Source: Chara braunii (lineage: Eukaryota > Streptophyta > Charophyceae > Charales > Characeae). Taken from it: a stretch of DNA of 20,171 bases. Under the pieces are notes generated by a model. It saw nothing but the letters and a program-made list of their open reading frames with translations, had not been told where the DNA came from and searched no databases. The position numbers and the translations under genes are program-made. Shown piece after piece: positions 1 to 8,990 of the stretch. Where the stretch lies: positions 1,040,260 to 1,060,430 of the forward strand of contig BFEA01000306.1 in the NCBI GenBank assembly GCA_003427395.1, in the 5' to 3' direction. Positions within the stretch are counted from its first letter, which is position 1, and the number at the start of each line of letters is the position of its first letter.

Positions 1-2130
1 CACAAAGGAGAAGAAATCAACAAAGTAGAAGATCCGGAACATGAACTTGATAATGAAGACTAGACTAGTGGAAGCACATGCACAAAGGAGAAGAGATCAA
101 CAAAGTCAAAAATCCGGAACATGAACTTGACAATGAAGACTAGACTAGAGGAAAACACATGCACAATGAGTAGATGTCAACAAGGTAAAGATCCGGACCA
201 TGAACTTGACAATGAGAGACTAGACTAGTGGAAAGCACACGCACAATGAGTAGAGATGAACAAGGTAAAGATCCGGAATATGAACTTGACAATGTGGGAC
301 TAGACTAGTGGAAGGCACATGCACAAAGGACAAGAGATGAACAAGGTAAAGATCCGGAACATGAACTTGACAATGAAAGACTAAGCAAATGGAAAACACA
401 TGCACAATGAGTAGAGATCCATAAGGTAAAGATCCGGAACATGAACTTGACAATGGAAGACTAAACAGATGGAAGGCACATGCACAATGAGTAGAGTTCA
501 ACAAGGTAGAGATCCGGAACATGAACTTGACAAGGAAGGACTAGACTAGTGGAGAGCATATGTACATGAAGGGATGATCATCCGGTACATCACACCAAGT
601 AGGAACATGACAAAGAGATGCTAGACTAATGGAAAAACACATGCATTGAAGGGAAGACCAGCTAGAACATCACACCAAGTACGAACATGACAAAGAGATG
701 CTCGGCTTAATGGAAAAGCACATGCATTGAAGGGAAGATCAACCGGAACATCACAACAAGTAGGAACATGACAAGGAGACGCTAGACTAATGGAAAAACA
801 CATGTATTGAAGGGAAGACTAACCGGAACATCACACCAAGTAGGAACATGACAAAGAGGTGCTAGAGCTAGATGAAAAGCACATGCACATAGAGGGGAGA
901 TCATCCAGTACATCACACTGAGTAGGAACATGACAAAGAGATACTAGCGTAATGGAAAAGCACATGCATTGAAGGGAAGATCAACCGGAACATCACACTA
1001 AGTGTGAACAAGACAAAGAGTGATTAGACTAATGAAAAACACATGCATGTGAAGGGAAGATCATCCGGAATATCACACTAAGTATGAACAAGACAAAGAG
1101 ATGCTAGACTAATGGAAAGCACATGCACATAGAGGGGAGATCATCCGGTACATCACACTAAGTATAAACATGGCAATGAGTGATTAGACTAGATGGAAAA
1201 CACTTGCATGTGAAGGGAAGAGAAACCGGAACATCACAATAAGTATGAACATGACAATGAGTGATTAGACTAGATGGAAGGCACATGCATGTGAAGAGAA
1301 GATCATCCGGAACATCACACTAAGTATGGACAAGACAAAGAGACGCTAGACTAGATGGAAAACACTTGCATATGAAGGGAAGATGAAGATCAACCGGAAC
1401 ATCACACTAAGTATGAGCATGACAATGAGTGATTAGACTAATGAAAAGCACATGTATGTGAAGGGAAACTCAACCGGAACATCACAGTGAACATGAACAT
1501 GTCAATGAGTGATTAGATGAATGAAAAACACATGCATGTGAAGAGAAGATCATCCGGAACATCACACTAAGTATGAACATAACAATGAGTGATTAGGCTA
1601 GATGGAAAGCACTTGCATATGAAGGGAAGATCAACCGGAACATCACACTAAGTATGAGCATGACAATGAGTGATTAGACTAATGAAAAACACATGTATGT
1701 GAAGGGAAGTTCAACAGGAACATCACACTAAGCATGAACATGACAATGAGTGACTAGACTAATGAAAAACACATGCATGTGAAGAGAAGATCATCCGGAA
1801 CATCACACTAAGTATGAACATGACAATGAGTGATTAGACTAGATGAAAAGCACTTACATAAAAAAGGAAGATCAACCGGAACATCACACTAAGTGTGAAC
1901 AAGACAAAGAGTGATTAGACTAATGAAAGGCACATGCATGTGAAGGGAAGATCAACCGGATCATCACGCTAAGTATGAGCAAGAAAAAAGCGTGATTAGA
2001 CTAATGAAAGGCACGCGCATGTGAAGGGAAGATCAACCGGATCATCACACTAAGTATGAGCAAGACAAAGAGATGGTAGACTAGATGGAAAACACTTACG
2101 TATGAAGGGAAGATCATCCGGAACATCACA
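1..2130. repeat. 80/81-bp satellite array, about 26 copies
   Basis: The landmark CACATGCA/CACTTGCA recurs at about 77, 158, 238, 318, 399, 479, then 963, 1042, 1122, 1203, 1284, 1364, 1450, 1530, 1612, 1692, 1772, 1853, 1933, 2014 and 2095, so the period is 80 or 81 bp, with one 86-bp unit (1364-1450) that has a 6-bp insertion. Each unit contains a conserved CCGGAACAT core and a TAGACTA segment. Units before about 560 are subfamily A (AACAAGGTAAAGATCCGG, GAACTTGACAATG); later units are subfamily B (AAGGGAAGATCAACCGG, ATCACACTAAGTATGAACATGAC). All apparent ORFs here are short and periodic with the repeat, so I call no gene. Confidence 0.95.
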
Positions 2131-2895
2131 TGCTATTACATAAGTGAAAACAAGAGTCTAAGTAGGCAAGATTACCAAAGTTGAATCAAAGGCTATCTAT
2201 GAAAGAAGCGCTATACTACCTACTTGTGTGAGTGTGAAAAACACAAGTTTGAAGCTCCCAAATCACCAAGATTGCATCATGGATCACTCATGGGTGAAGC
2301 GCTACACTACCTAAATCACAAGTTTGAAGCTCCCAAATCACCAAGATTGCATCATGGATCACTCATGGGTGAAGCGCTACACTACCTACTAGTGTGAGTG
2401 TGAAAATCACAAGTTTGGAAAACCCAAATCACAAAGATTGCATCATGGATCACTCATGGGTGAAGCGCTACACTACCTACTAGTGTGAGTGTGAAAATCA
2501 CAAGTTTGGAAAACCCAAATCACGAAGATTGCATCATGTACCATCCATGTGTGAAGCGCTACACTACCTACTAGTGTGAGTGTGAAAATCACAAGTTTGA
2601 AGCTCCTAAATCACCAAGATTGCATCAAGTAGCATCCATGTGTGAAGCGCTACACTACCTACTAGTGTGAGTGTGAAAATCACAAGTTTGAAGCTCCTAA
2701 ATCACCAAGATTGCATCATGGATCACTCATGGGTGAAGCGCTATACTACTTACTAGTGTAAGTGTGAAAAACACAAGTTTGGAGAGCCCAAATCACCAAG
2801 ATTGCATCAAGAAGCATCTAGGAAAGAATCGGAGTACTACCTCCTACTGCATAAGTGAAAGAGAAGAGTTTGAGTGGACCATGGAAGAGAGAAGG
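2131..2895. repeat. 91-bp tandem repeat array, about 7-8 copies with decayed ends
   Basis: The landmark GAAGCGCTA(C/T)ACTACC occurs at 2205, 2296, 2371, 2462, 2553, 2644 and 2735, giving steps of 91, 75, 91, 91, 91 and 91 bp. The 75-bp unit (2296-2371) lacks 16 bp, the ACTAGTGTGAGTGTGA-type segment. Within a unit one reads CACAAGTTTGAAGCTCCCAAATCACCAAGATTGCATCATGGATCACTCATGGGT or close variants. The first (2131-2204) and last (2826-2895) units are strongly diverged, as expected when homogenisation fails at array edges. It directly abuts the 80-bp array but shares no evident unit with it. No gene is called. Confidence 0.93.
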
Positions 2896-3152
2896 TGAAG
2901 TAAGAGAAGATGGAGGAGAAGGGAAGAGAGATGAGGAAGATGGAGATGGAGAAGAAGGGGAGGAAGGGAAAGAGAATAAAAGTAAGGAGGAGGAAGGAGG
3001 AGATGAAGAGGGGAGAGAAGAGAAGGAAGAAGGAGGGGGTGAGGGGAAAGAAAAGGAAGAAGAAGGAGGAGAGGAAGAAGAAGAAGAAGAGGAAGAAGAC
3101 GAAGAAGAAGAAAAAGAAGAAGAAGAGGAAGAAGAAGAGGAAGAAGATGAAG
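2881..3152. repeat. Purine tract, GA-rich to (GAA)n
   Basis: The plus strand has no C between 2881 and 3099 and only scattered T. It grades from GGAGGA/GAAGAG mixtures to nearly pure (GAA)n at about 3070-3150. A tract like this can form triplex (H-DNA) or slipped structures. The open frames through it translate to Glu/Gly/Lys runs in three frames on this strand and Leu/Pro runs on the other, which is the signature of low-complexity DNA. I do not call a protein. Confidence 0.9.
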
Positions 3153-3600
3153 GTTAAGAGGTTTCTTCCTTCCTCTCACCTTGTTGATTCCTTGGTGTTG
3201 GTGTCCTCTTGATGAAGCTCCTCTCCTTACACAATCCTCTCTTGGCTATGGCTTCCTTCTTCTCCAAGCTCTTCTCTCCTCCTCCCTTGCTTTCTCTCAG
3301 GCTATGGCAAGCTCCTCCAGCTATGGCTATGGAGTCCTCCCCTCTAGGAGGGCTAATGGGGCTCCTCTAGCCTCTCCTCCTCTCCTACACCCAGGAGGGA
3401 TATGGCGGATCACCTTCCAAGTGTCTCTCCCACCATCACTATCCTCTAGAGTCCTTTCCACTACCTCCTAGTCTCCTCTAAGCTCTCCCTCTAGCATGGG
3501 CTCCTCCCCTCTCACTCCAAGCACAAAGATGCTCTTGTGGGCTCACTTGGGCAACATGGGCACTCCTCATGCAAATGTGAGAGTGGCTGACTGCATCCTC
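3153..3600. other. Pyrimidine-rich segment, no gene seen
   Basis: Immediately after the purine tract the plus strand becomes rich in CTCCT, TTCCTTC and CTCTCC. An open frame at 3181-3471 encodes a Ser/Leu/Pro-rich low-complexity peptide with no motif I recognise. The words GGCTATGG and CTCCTC recur. It could be the edge of a repeat or an untranslated region. I see no splice-site pattern strong enough to call an exon. Confidence 0.5.
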
Positions 3601-4369
3601 AGCTTATGTAAGCTGCAACCAGCAGTCCGGCCAGCCCATGAGCCTCCTCATGAGCCTTGAGGTGAACCGATGTACCCCTATGGCAAAATCCCCTCACTAG
3701 ACCCTTCTTGAGGTACCTGGGCCTCTTTTTGGCCAAGAGCATGCAGTCCAAGTGGTTGGTACCAACTCGGACTACCTCTTGGCCTTCCCCGGCCTCTTTT
3801 TCATTTCTCAAATGCTGCCCCCTAGGGTCCTAATGCCCAAGGGGCAGCAATACTTGAAAGAAAAAGGCCTTGTGGGCCTTTTTGTCGATTTTTTTCAAGT
3901 TTCGGCCTCTTTTGAGTAGGCCGGAACACTTTTCCATATGGCGGCACATTTTCAGCATTGGATCTGTCTGAGATCCAAGGCCAGCAATAATCAGAGTTAC
4001 CCCCTAGTAGCCCTTGCTTCAATTTTGCGCCCCTAATTCCAGTTTTTCAATTTTTGGTGCATTTGGCTCTCTTTTTGGGCCAAATGCACTCACTGTTTTG
4101 TCCTTTTCCCAATTTTGTTTCTTTCCATTTTGGGCTGCCACCTCATTCCGAAGCTAGCCGTTTTGAGCTGGCCCACAAAAAATGGCTAGTTCCTCTCTAC
4201 CATGAGATCTGATCTCAGATCCATGGTCCAAAAGAAAACCGACCACTTCCTTTTTGCATTTTCTCTCATTTTCAGCTTTTTAATTCATATTTTATTGAGA
4301 TATGGCCCTAAGGGTCATATCTTCTGCAATCCGGATTGCCCTCCCTCATTCTAGGAGGGATGAGGTCAC
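3601..4369. other. Gene-free stretch with dispersed short inverted repeats
   Basis: T-rich plus strand without a sustained open frame or motif. It contains GCAGTCCG (3622-3629) and a GCAGTCC...CGGACTAC pair (3743-3775), members of a hairpin family that is denser at 4750-6015, and self-complementary GATCTGATCTCAGATC-like words near 3960 and 4205. Nothing else is supported. Confidence 0.5.
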
Positions 4370-4566
4370 TGTTGGGATCTGCCAGTCCCTACTGTGCAGG
4401 TCCCAATAAGCCGGCACACTCTCCTCCACTCTTTTCTCCCTTTTGGTCTCATTCTCCCTCTTTTTTTTCTCTTTCTTCTTTCTTTTTCTTTTATTTCTGT
4501 TGTGACAAGTGTCAAACTGTTGTGTACCATCTTTCTAGGCCCTAGGGCCTCATTCAAGGCCAGGTT

Positions 4567-4602
4567 CATAGCTGTTACATAGCTGTTACATAGCCGTTAC
4601 AT
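4567..4602. repeat. 11-bp direct repeat, three copies
   Basis: CATAGCTGTTA is repeated head to tail at 4567, 4578 and 4589; the third copy has one change (CATAGCCGTTA). This is a short minisatellite inside the duplicated noncoding block. Confidence 0.85.
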
Positions 4603-4839
4603 CTCGGATTCCAATAATGACACTCCCATGCTCCTAGGGGGCTCCATTTTGCTCCCATTTGCCCAATTCTGAGCCTCTTTTGCTCCGATTTTCTAGCGGC
4701 AGCCTTTTTCTCATGTTCGGCCTCTCAAGGCTCTATTTTCTTATGCCTTGCTAGTCCGAGATATCCCGGACTGCTGGGCAGCCTTCCCAACACCCTTATT
4801 CCACTTTTCTTTCTCCCATGGCTCCCTCACTTGCTCCCA

Positions 4840-4862
4840 CTAGTGCTTGCATGCACTAGTGG
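4840..4862. other. Perfect hairpin ACTAGTGC-TTGCAT-GCACTAGT
   Basis: Eight-base arms are perfectly complementary around a six-base loop. The matching position in the second duplicated block (6239-6261) is also a hairpin, with CACTAGT arms but a different loop, so the structure has been kept while the sequence changed. Confidence 0.7.
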
Positions 4863-5282
4863 TGCTAATATTTTCCACCGTCTAGATCCTTGATCTCAAC
4901 GGTGCCGCTCGCTTATACAATTATTCCTTGTGTTTGCCCATGGTTCCCTTGAAACATGCCAAGTCCCCGTCATTTTCCCACTAGCTCCATTTCTTTGTCC
5001 CGCCGGCGGTCCCGCCGGCGCGTGTCCCGTTTTTCCAATTTTTTTATTATTTGGACCCATTTGGTCCCCGACAACATTCCGGACGACGTCCTGTTTTTAT
5101 TTCTTTGGGGCCCATTGCCCTTGGTGGTCCCATCATTTCTATATGTGTGCCAATGTTTCTAGACCGTGAGATCTTATCTCACGGTTGCCGTTTACCGTCT
5201 TTACTTGCCCCTTGCCGAAATTGTTCCTTTCTAGCCTATCCGGGTTTGCCGTAGCCCATTTCCCCTTGGCCTTGGCATCCTC

Positions 5283-5565
5283 ATGCAGTCCATAATTTCT
5301 CGGACTGCAGTCATGGCTGTTTTCCTCACCCACAGCCCCACAACTTGCCCCCATGTTAAAAGAAAATGAAGCGTTAAATTTTCTAGTGCATCCGGGCTCA
5401 ATATTGGTTCCGGATGCACCTAGAACATGTGTTTTCTCTCCCCCATGCAGTCCGTTGCAACTCGGACTGCAATGGGGGTTAATTCCTTAGCCCCAATGCC
5501 CCACAACTAGCCCCATTCCTAATTGCATCCGACCTTGATTTTGGCTCCGGATGCACCTAAAACAT
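5283..5565. repeat. Tandem duplicated pair of hairpin-bearing units
   Basis: Unit 1 holds GCAGTCC (5285) with CGGACTGC (5301), GCCCCACAAC (5335) and GCATCCG (5388) with CCGGATGC (5410), followed by ACCTAGAACATGTGTTT. Unit 2 repeats the series at 5447/5463, 5498, 5525/5547, followed by ACCTAAAACATGTGTTT. The offset is about 162 bp for the first landmarks and 137 bp for the last, so unit 2 carries an internal deletion of about 26 bp. Each unit contains two different short inverted repeats. Confidence 0.75.
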
Positions 5566-5789
5566 GTGTTTCTCCTCATGGATGTATTCCGTTTTATTCC
5601 GGTTGCAAGAGGCCTTGATTTTCTTTGATTTTCTCTGCAAAAATCAAAGAAAATCCAAGTCCTTTGTAACTGTCATATTCCAGAATGAATCTGGTCTCGG
5701 ATGAATCTCCCCAAGTGACCGTTTTTTGCCGTTAAGGCCTTTTTCTATTTATTTTTTTTTTCTTCTTTTTCTTTTCTCCTCCTTTCTTG

Positions 5790-6510
5790 GACAGTAGGGA
5801 CCTGTCAGTCCCTACCTATGGCAGTCCCTACTGACGACCAACTCACTCACTCCCTCTCACTCTTTTTGTCTTATTCTCCCCCATTTTCTTTTATTTTCTC
5901 TCTTTTTTCTAGCATGTGAAGTGTCAAGTGGTCGTTAAGGCCCCTTTCTAGCCTCTTCCTCTTAGTTTTGGCCCTCCCTATGCCCAAGGTGCAGTCCATT
6001 ATTTCTCGGACTGCAATAATGGCCTTCCCATGCCTATGGGAGCCTCCTTTTACTCCTACGTTTCGCCCACAATAGTCCATCCTACTCCGATTTTCTCCCA
6101 GAGGGCTATTTTTCACATGGGGTCTTATTTGACTCTATTTTCTTGAGGGAGGATGGTCCGAGATTTTTTCGATTGCTCCCATGCCTCCCACTTCAGTTTT
6201 CTTTACTTGTCCTTTTCCTTTTGGCCTTCCCGTTTATCACCACTAGTACTAGCACTAGTGGTGTTAATATTCTTGGCCGTCAAGATGTCGATCTTGACGG
6301 TGCACCTTGCATTTATTATTTTTCCCTCATGCGGTGCCGCCATTTTTTCTTGGGACTTTCACATGTCCCCGCCGCTTGTCCCGTCGGTGGTCTCCGACAC
6401 TTAGTCCCGTCGGTGCCCCCCGACACTTAGTCCCGTTGGCGGTCCCTAACACTTAGTCCCGTCGGCGGTCCCCGACACTTAGTCCCGTCAGTGGTCCCCG
6501 ACACATTTCG
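5790..6510. repeat. Diverged duplicated block, copy 2 (partner at 4370-5060)
   Basis: This is the downstream partner of the block at 4370-5060 and carries the same landmark order. It includes the GCAGTCC-(9 nt)-CGGACTGC hairpin (5991-6014), a perfect ten-base-arm hairpin CCGTCAAGAT-GTCG-ATCTTGACGG (about 6278-6301), and an expanded version of the GTCCCG(T/C)CGG motif at its right end. No gene is seen. Confidence 0.6.
6378..6507. repeat. 26-bp GC-rich tandem repeat, five copies
   Basis: GTCCCGTCGGCGGTCCCCGA followed by CACTTA recurs with an exact 26-bp step at 6378, 6404, 6430, 6456 and 6482. Copies differ by a few substitutions and no indels. The first duplicated block has only one compressed version of the motif (about 4994-5030), so the array seems to have expanded here only. 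The GTCGGCGG core resembles the short subterminal repeats of plant CACTA-type DNA transposons, but no terminal inverted repeat is visible. Confidence 0.9.
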
Positions 6511-7065
6511 CCCCGCATGCCATTATTTTTACTTAGTCCCACGTGGCCCCGGGTGCCTTTCCCCGAGGTGTCCCATGCCTCTTGGGCGTCTTGTCGCCCC
6601 ATAGCGACCTCTCTCCTTAGTCTTTCCTCGCGCCTTGTGAGTGCCGATCTCTTTGGTCGTGGGCCTCCGCTCCGAGGCTCCCGTAGGTGGCCTCCATGTT
6701 GGCCCCTCATTTCCTGACTTCCCGCGGCCTCTGGGCCGCCCATCCCTCGACTTCCTCATTCCTTTATTGCTGTCGCGCTGCAATTGCTAGTTCAAAGGGC
6801 CCTTTGGCCTTAGTCTTATTGCATTCTGTGGCCCTCCCGACCTCTGCTATGTCCTAGGTGCCCCTGATATTGCGCTTGCTCGCTTGTCGTCGCTAGTTTT
6901 TCCCTCCTGTGGTTCTCTCCTCAGGACATCACTTTGTTCTGCGGCCTAATCCTTTGTCTTTTCTCTCTCCTGCTTCCTCACTCCAGATTTCTTTGTTGTG
7001 CACAAATTGTCCGTATTCAATCTCTCAAGTGATGGGAAGTTATTCGGGACTGACCAGTCCCAACA
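6508..7065 (-). other. Possible 3' LTR (start) of Ty3 copy 1
   Basis: On the minus strand, the end of the integrase frame runs into TGTTGGGACTGG (7065 downward), an LTR-like TG start. GATAAAAGGGTCATTTCC just upstream of it could serve as a polypurine primer. The integrase stop at 7040 would then lie about 25 nt inside the LTR. I cannot find a matching 5' LTR at 15.2-16.5 kb and cannot place the other LTR end, so this is only a candidate. The rest of the stretch has no gene. Confidence 0.35.
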
Positions 7066-7545
7066 CCGGAAATGACCCTTTTATCCCAGTACCATAAAGA
7101 TCCTTAAGTTCAAACGTGTTCAGTCCCACCCTCTTAGCGATCTTGTAAGAACCTTTGAACCTCCTTCCCAACTGTCCAGACCACGTGCTTTCAAAAGCCG
7201 AGTTCCTAACTAGTACCTTTTCTTCCACCTGGAGCGGCTGTTTCCAGATGTTCTTCATCTGGTCCCACCTTGCTTTGTCCTTCATTCGGCTGTCCACCAC
7301 ACGTTTAACCACATCCTCCAAGGCTTCCTCATTTCTAACGACCTGTTGGCAATGCACGGCGATTAGTTCCTCCGTTGACATGTGCGGATTATCATCTAAC
7401 CTGTTCCAGGTAGGAACCAAGGCTTCCACCGGGAAATCAATCTCCCTCCTATACCAGAGTTCTGCCGGAATGCATCCCGTCATCCTTTTCGGCGTCATGT
7501 TCTCCGAGAAGACCGCCTGCTTAAGGTACCGAGGCCAGTTCCCAG
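7040..7545 (-). pseudogene. Integrase C-terminal part
   Basis: This frame continues the integrase after a one-base frameshift near 7545. It begins (7498) with MTPKRMTGCIPAELWYR, the region that in Ty3 integrases follows the catalytic core, then a helical charged stretch (EEALEDVVKRVVDSRMKDKAR) and an SH3-like end with a TWSGQLGRRFKGSYKI segment, which corresponds to the GPY/F-type module of Ty3 integrases (here G-S-Y). The module is thought to help DNA binding. The protein ends FPVLGLVSPE at 7040 without any chromodomain. Inferred to be part of one IN protein with the next feature. Confidence 0.85.
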
Positions 7546-8280
7546 GTCATCGGCCACCAACTTAGCGATCGTGTTTTTCAAGGTCCGCTGCCCCCTCTCT
7601 ACTGGTGCATTGGCCTCAGGATGATACGGTTCGATGATCTTGATAGGTATGCACAGCGTCTTAAGCCTACCCAACACCTCCTGGTTGACGAACTCCGTCC
7701 CATTGTCTGCTATGAACCTGCGCATAAAGGGGTGCCTAAGGTAGAAGTCTTTTATCCGGTCGGCCACTCCCTTCCCCGTCTTTCTCTTAAGAGTTACCGC
7801 CTCTATGTAGCCACTGAGGTTATCTTTTGCATCCAAGATGTACGTGTATCCATCCGTCGATATAGGCATGACTGTCAGATCGAGGTGGACCAGGTGCCCT
7901 GGTCCTAGTACCCGGGTAGGTCTAGAGGGCTCGAAGACGCGCGCGGAGCTCCTTTCTTGGCATATCAGGCACGTTTGACAGGACGTAGCCACCATACCTG
8001 CCATACCTGGCCAGAATTAAAGTGGTGTGATTTTTGCAGGAGTCTCTTCGGATGACCGGTGCCCTCCGGCTAGTCCATCATGCATTGCCTGAATTATGTC
8101 CAATTGCCTGGACCTTCCACATACGACACGCCTAGGCATCATTCCTTCTTCTTTCTTGAACAGGTGACCGTTCCTCAAAACATATTTCTCGGCTTCCTCC
8201 CTTGCCTTGAGGCTGACTTCCATAGGCTGCTTGTTTCCTATAAGCAGCAGACCGATTTCTCTAAAGATGTCATCATACAT
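7495..8280 (-). pseudogene. Integrase zinc finger and DD35E catalytic core
   Basis: Integrase joins the cDNA copy to host DNA. The frame from 8280 shows the H2C2 zinc finger as MHDGLAGGH and later CQTCLIC, interrupted by one in-frame TAA at 8017-8019. The core has its three acidic residues: Asp in HLDLTV, Asp in ADNGTEF and Glu in APVERG, with 35 residues between the last two, as expected for DD35E. After LVADDLG a one-base frameshift (near 7545) leads to a stop at 7495. So the active-site residues survive while the gene is broken in two places. The region just upstream (8281-8367) is the same frame with further stops at about 8305 and 8368. Confidence 0.92.
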
Positions 8281-8367
8281 CTGTATAACGAAGAATTATC
8301 GTCCCTTCTCATCGGTGTCTTCCTCCTCCTGAGCCTGATTCACTAGATACTGCCGCTCTCTTCGCGT

Positions 8368-8661
8368 TCAAGTTTCCACTAGATTCATCACAGCATCCCG
8401 ACCCCCTTCAACGGCCATTGCCATCAGCTCTTCCTTTGGCCCCATCGTTGCTCCCCACGAATCCTTCTCTTCCTTGCGTCTAATCATGGTGACTGGTCCT
8501 TCCCTGAGTTCTGCAACTATGACGGGCGCGCTCTTTTTTAGGGTCTGAATCAGCAGTTGGTCCATTGTAGGAGCGGTGCCTGCCATCTCGTTATCTACGA
8601 CAAGGGTCCCCCCTTCGTACTCTAGGAAGGCGTCGATCGGTTCCGCATCCTCTACTCCCAC
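8368..8661 (-). pseudogene. Linker between RNase H and integrase
   Basis: An open stretch of 97 codons in the same frame as the integrase core, rich in Glu, Ala and Met (for example AFLEYEGGTLVVDNEMAG and ELMAMAVEGGRDAVMNLVE). It begins within a few residues of the end of RNase H and closes at a TGA (8368-8370). Position in the polyprotein is clear; I do not recognise a catalytic domain in it. It is likely a spacer or tether region of the polyprotein. Confidence 0.7.
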
Positions 8662-8679
8662 CGGTGTAATGCAAACTTG

Positions 8680-8990
8680 ACTTAGCCCATTTGCCCTATT
8701 TCGGAGTCCCGCAATCCGCTCGACCTTGTAGTCGAATTGCCATATAAAGCCTATCCATCTCCCAATGGTCGGGTCTATAGGCTTGTAGTTCTTTAATGCC
8801 CCGACGACATTGGTCGTATCAATTCTCAGGATGAATCGTCTTCCGAATAGGTATGCCTGAAAGGTCCTCCTTCTTGAACTGTGAATATCGCAGCTCTGTC
8901 GAATTCAGGGTCCTACTCTCAAACCTGATAGGCCTCTCCTTGCCCTCCTCGCTCCATTGTATCAGGACTCCACCTACTGCCAATGGGCCA
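8680..8990 (-). pseudogene. RNase H domain, frameshifted
   Basis: RNase H removes the RNA strand during reverse transcription. After the RT frame runs off at 8974, another frame reads GPLAVGGVLIQWSEEGKERP then RFESRTLNSTELRYS, the start of a Ty3-type RNase H. A further shift near 8880 leads to GRRFILRIDTTNVVGALKNY and IDPTIGRWIGFIWQFDYKVE, the conserved middle and end. At least two frameshifts are needed to follow the domain. The first catalytic Asp lies in ILETD at the end of the RT frame. Confidence 0.8.

Larger units (their letters stand above)
4370..5060. repeat. Diverged duplicated block, copy 1 (partner at 5790-6510)
   Basis: Ordered landmarks in this block recur about 1.40-1.44 kb downstream: GGCAGTCCCTACT-like text (4378 and 5819), a T-rich stretch followed by AAGTGTCAA (4507 and 5919), CTCTATTTTCTT (4730 and 6133), a hairpin ending CACTAGTGGTG (4854 and 6253) with [GC]TAATATT after it, an ACCGTC...ATCT...ACGGTGC stem, and a run of GTCCCG(C/T)CGG. 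The order and spacing indicate an old tandem duplication or two copies of one noncoding element. Identity between landmarks is low. Confidence 0.6.

Noticed and set aside
220-803. Minus-strand open frames in the satellite
   Set aside because: They are periodic with the 80-bp repeat, Ser/Pro/Cys-rich and without motifs.
1-2895. CRISPR array
   Set aside because: Units of 80 and 91 bp are repeated along their full length, without unique spacers, and no cas gene is present.
2844-3212. Glu/Gly/Lys-rich and Leu-rich frames over the purine tract
   Set aside because: Low-complexity DNA gives open frames on both strands; no conserved part.
3181-3471. Plus-strand Ser/Leu-rich frame after the purine tract
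   Set aside because: Pyrimidine-rich composition explains it; no known motif and no clear exon signal.
4376-4420. TGTTGGGATCTGCCAGTCCC as a confirmed LTR start
   Set aside because: It resembles the candidate LTR start at 7065, but orientation is opposite and similarity ends after about 20 bases.
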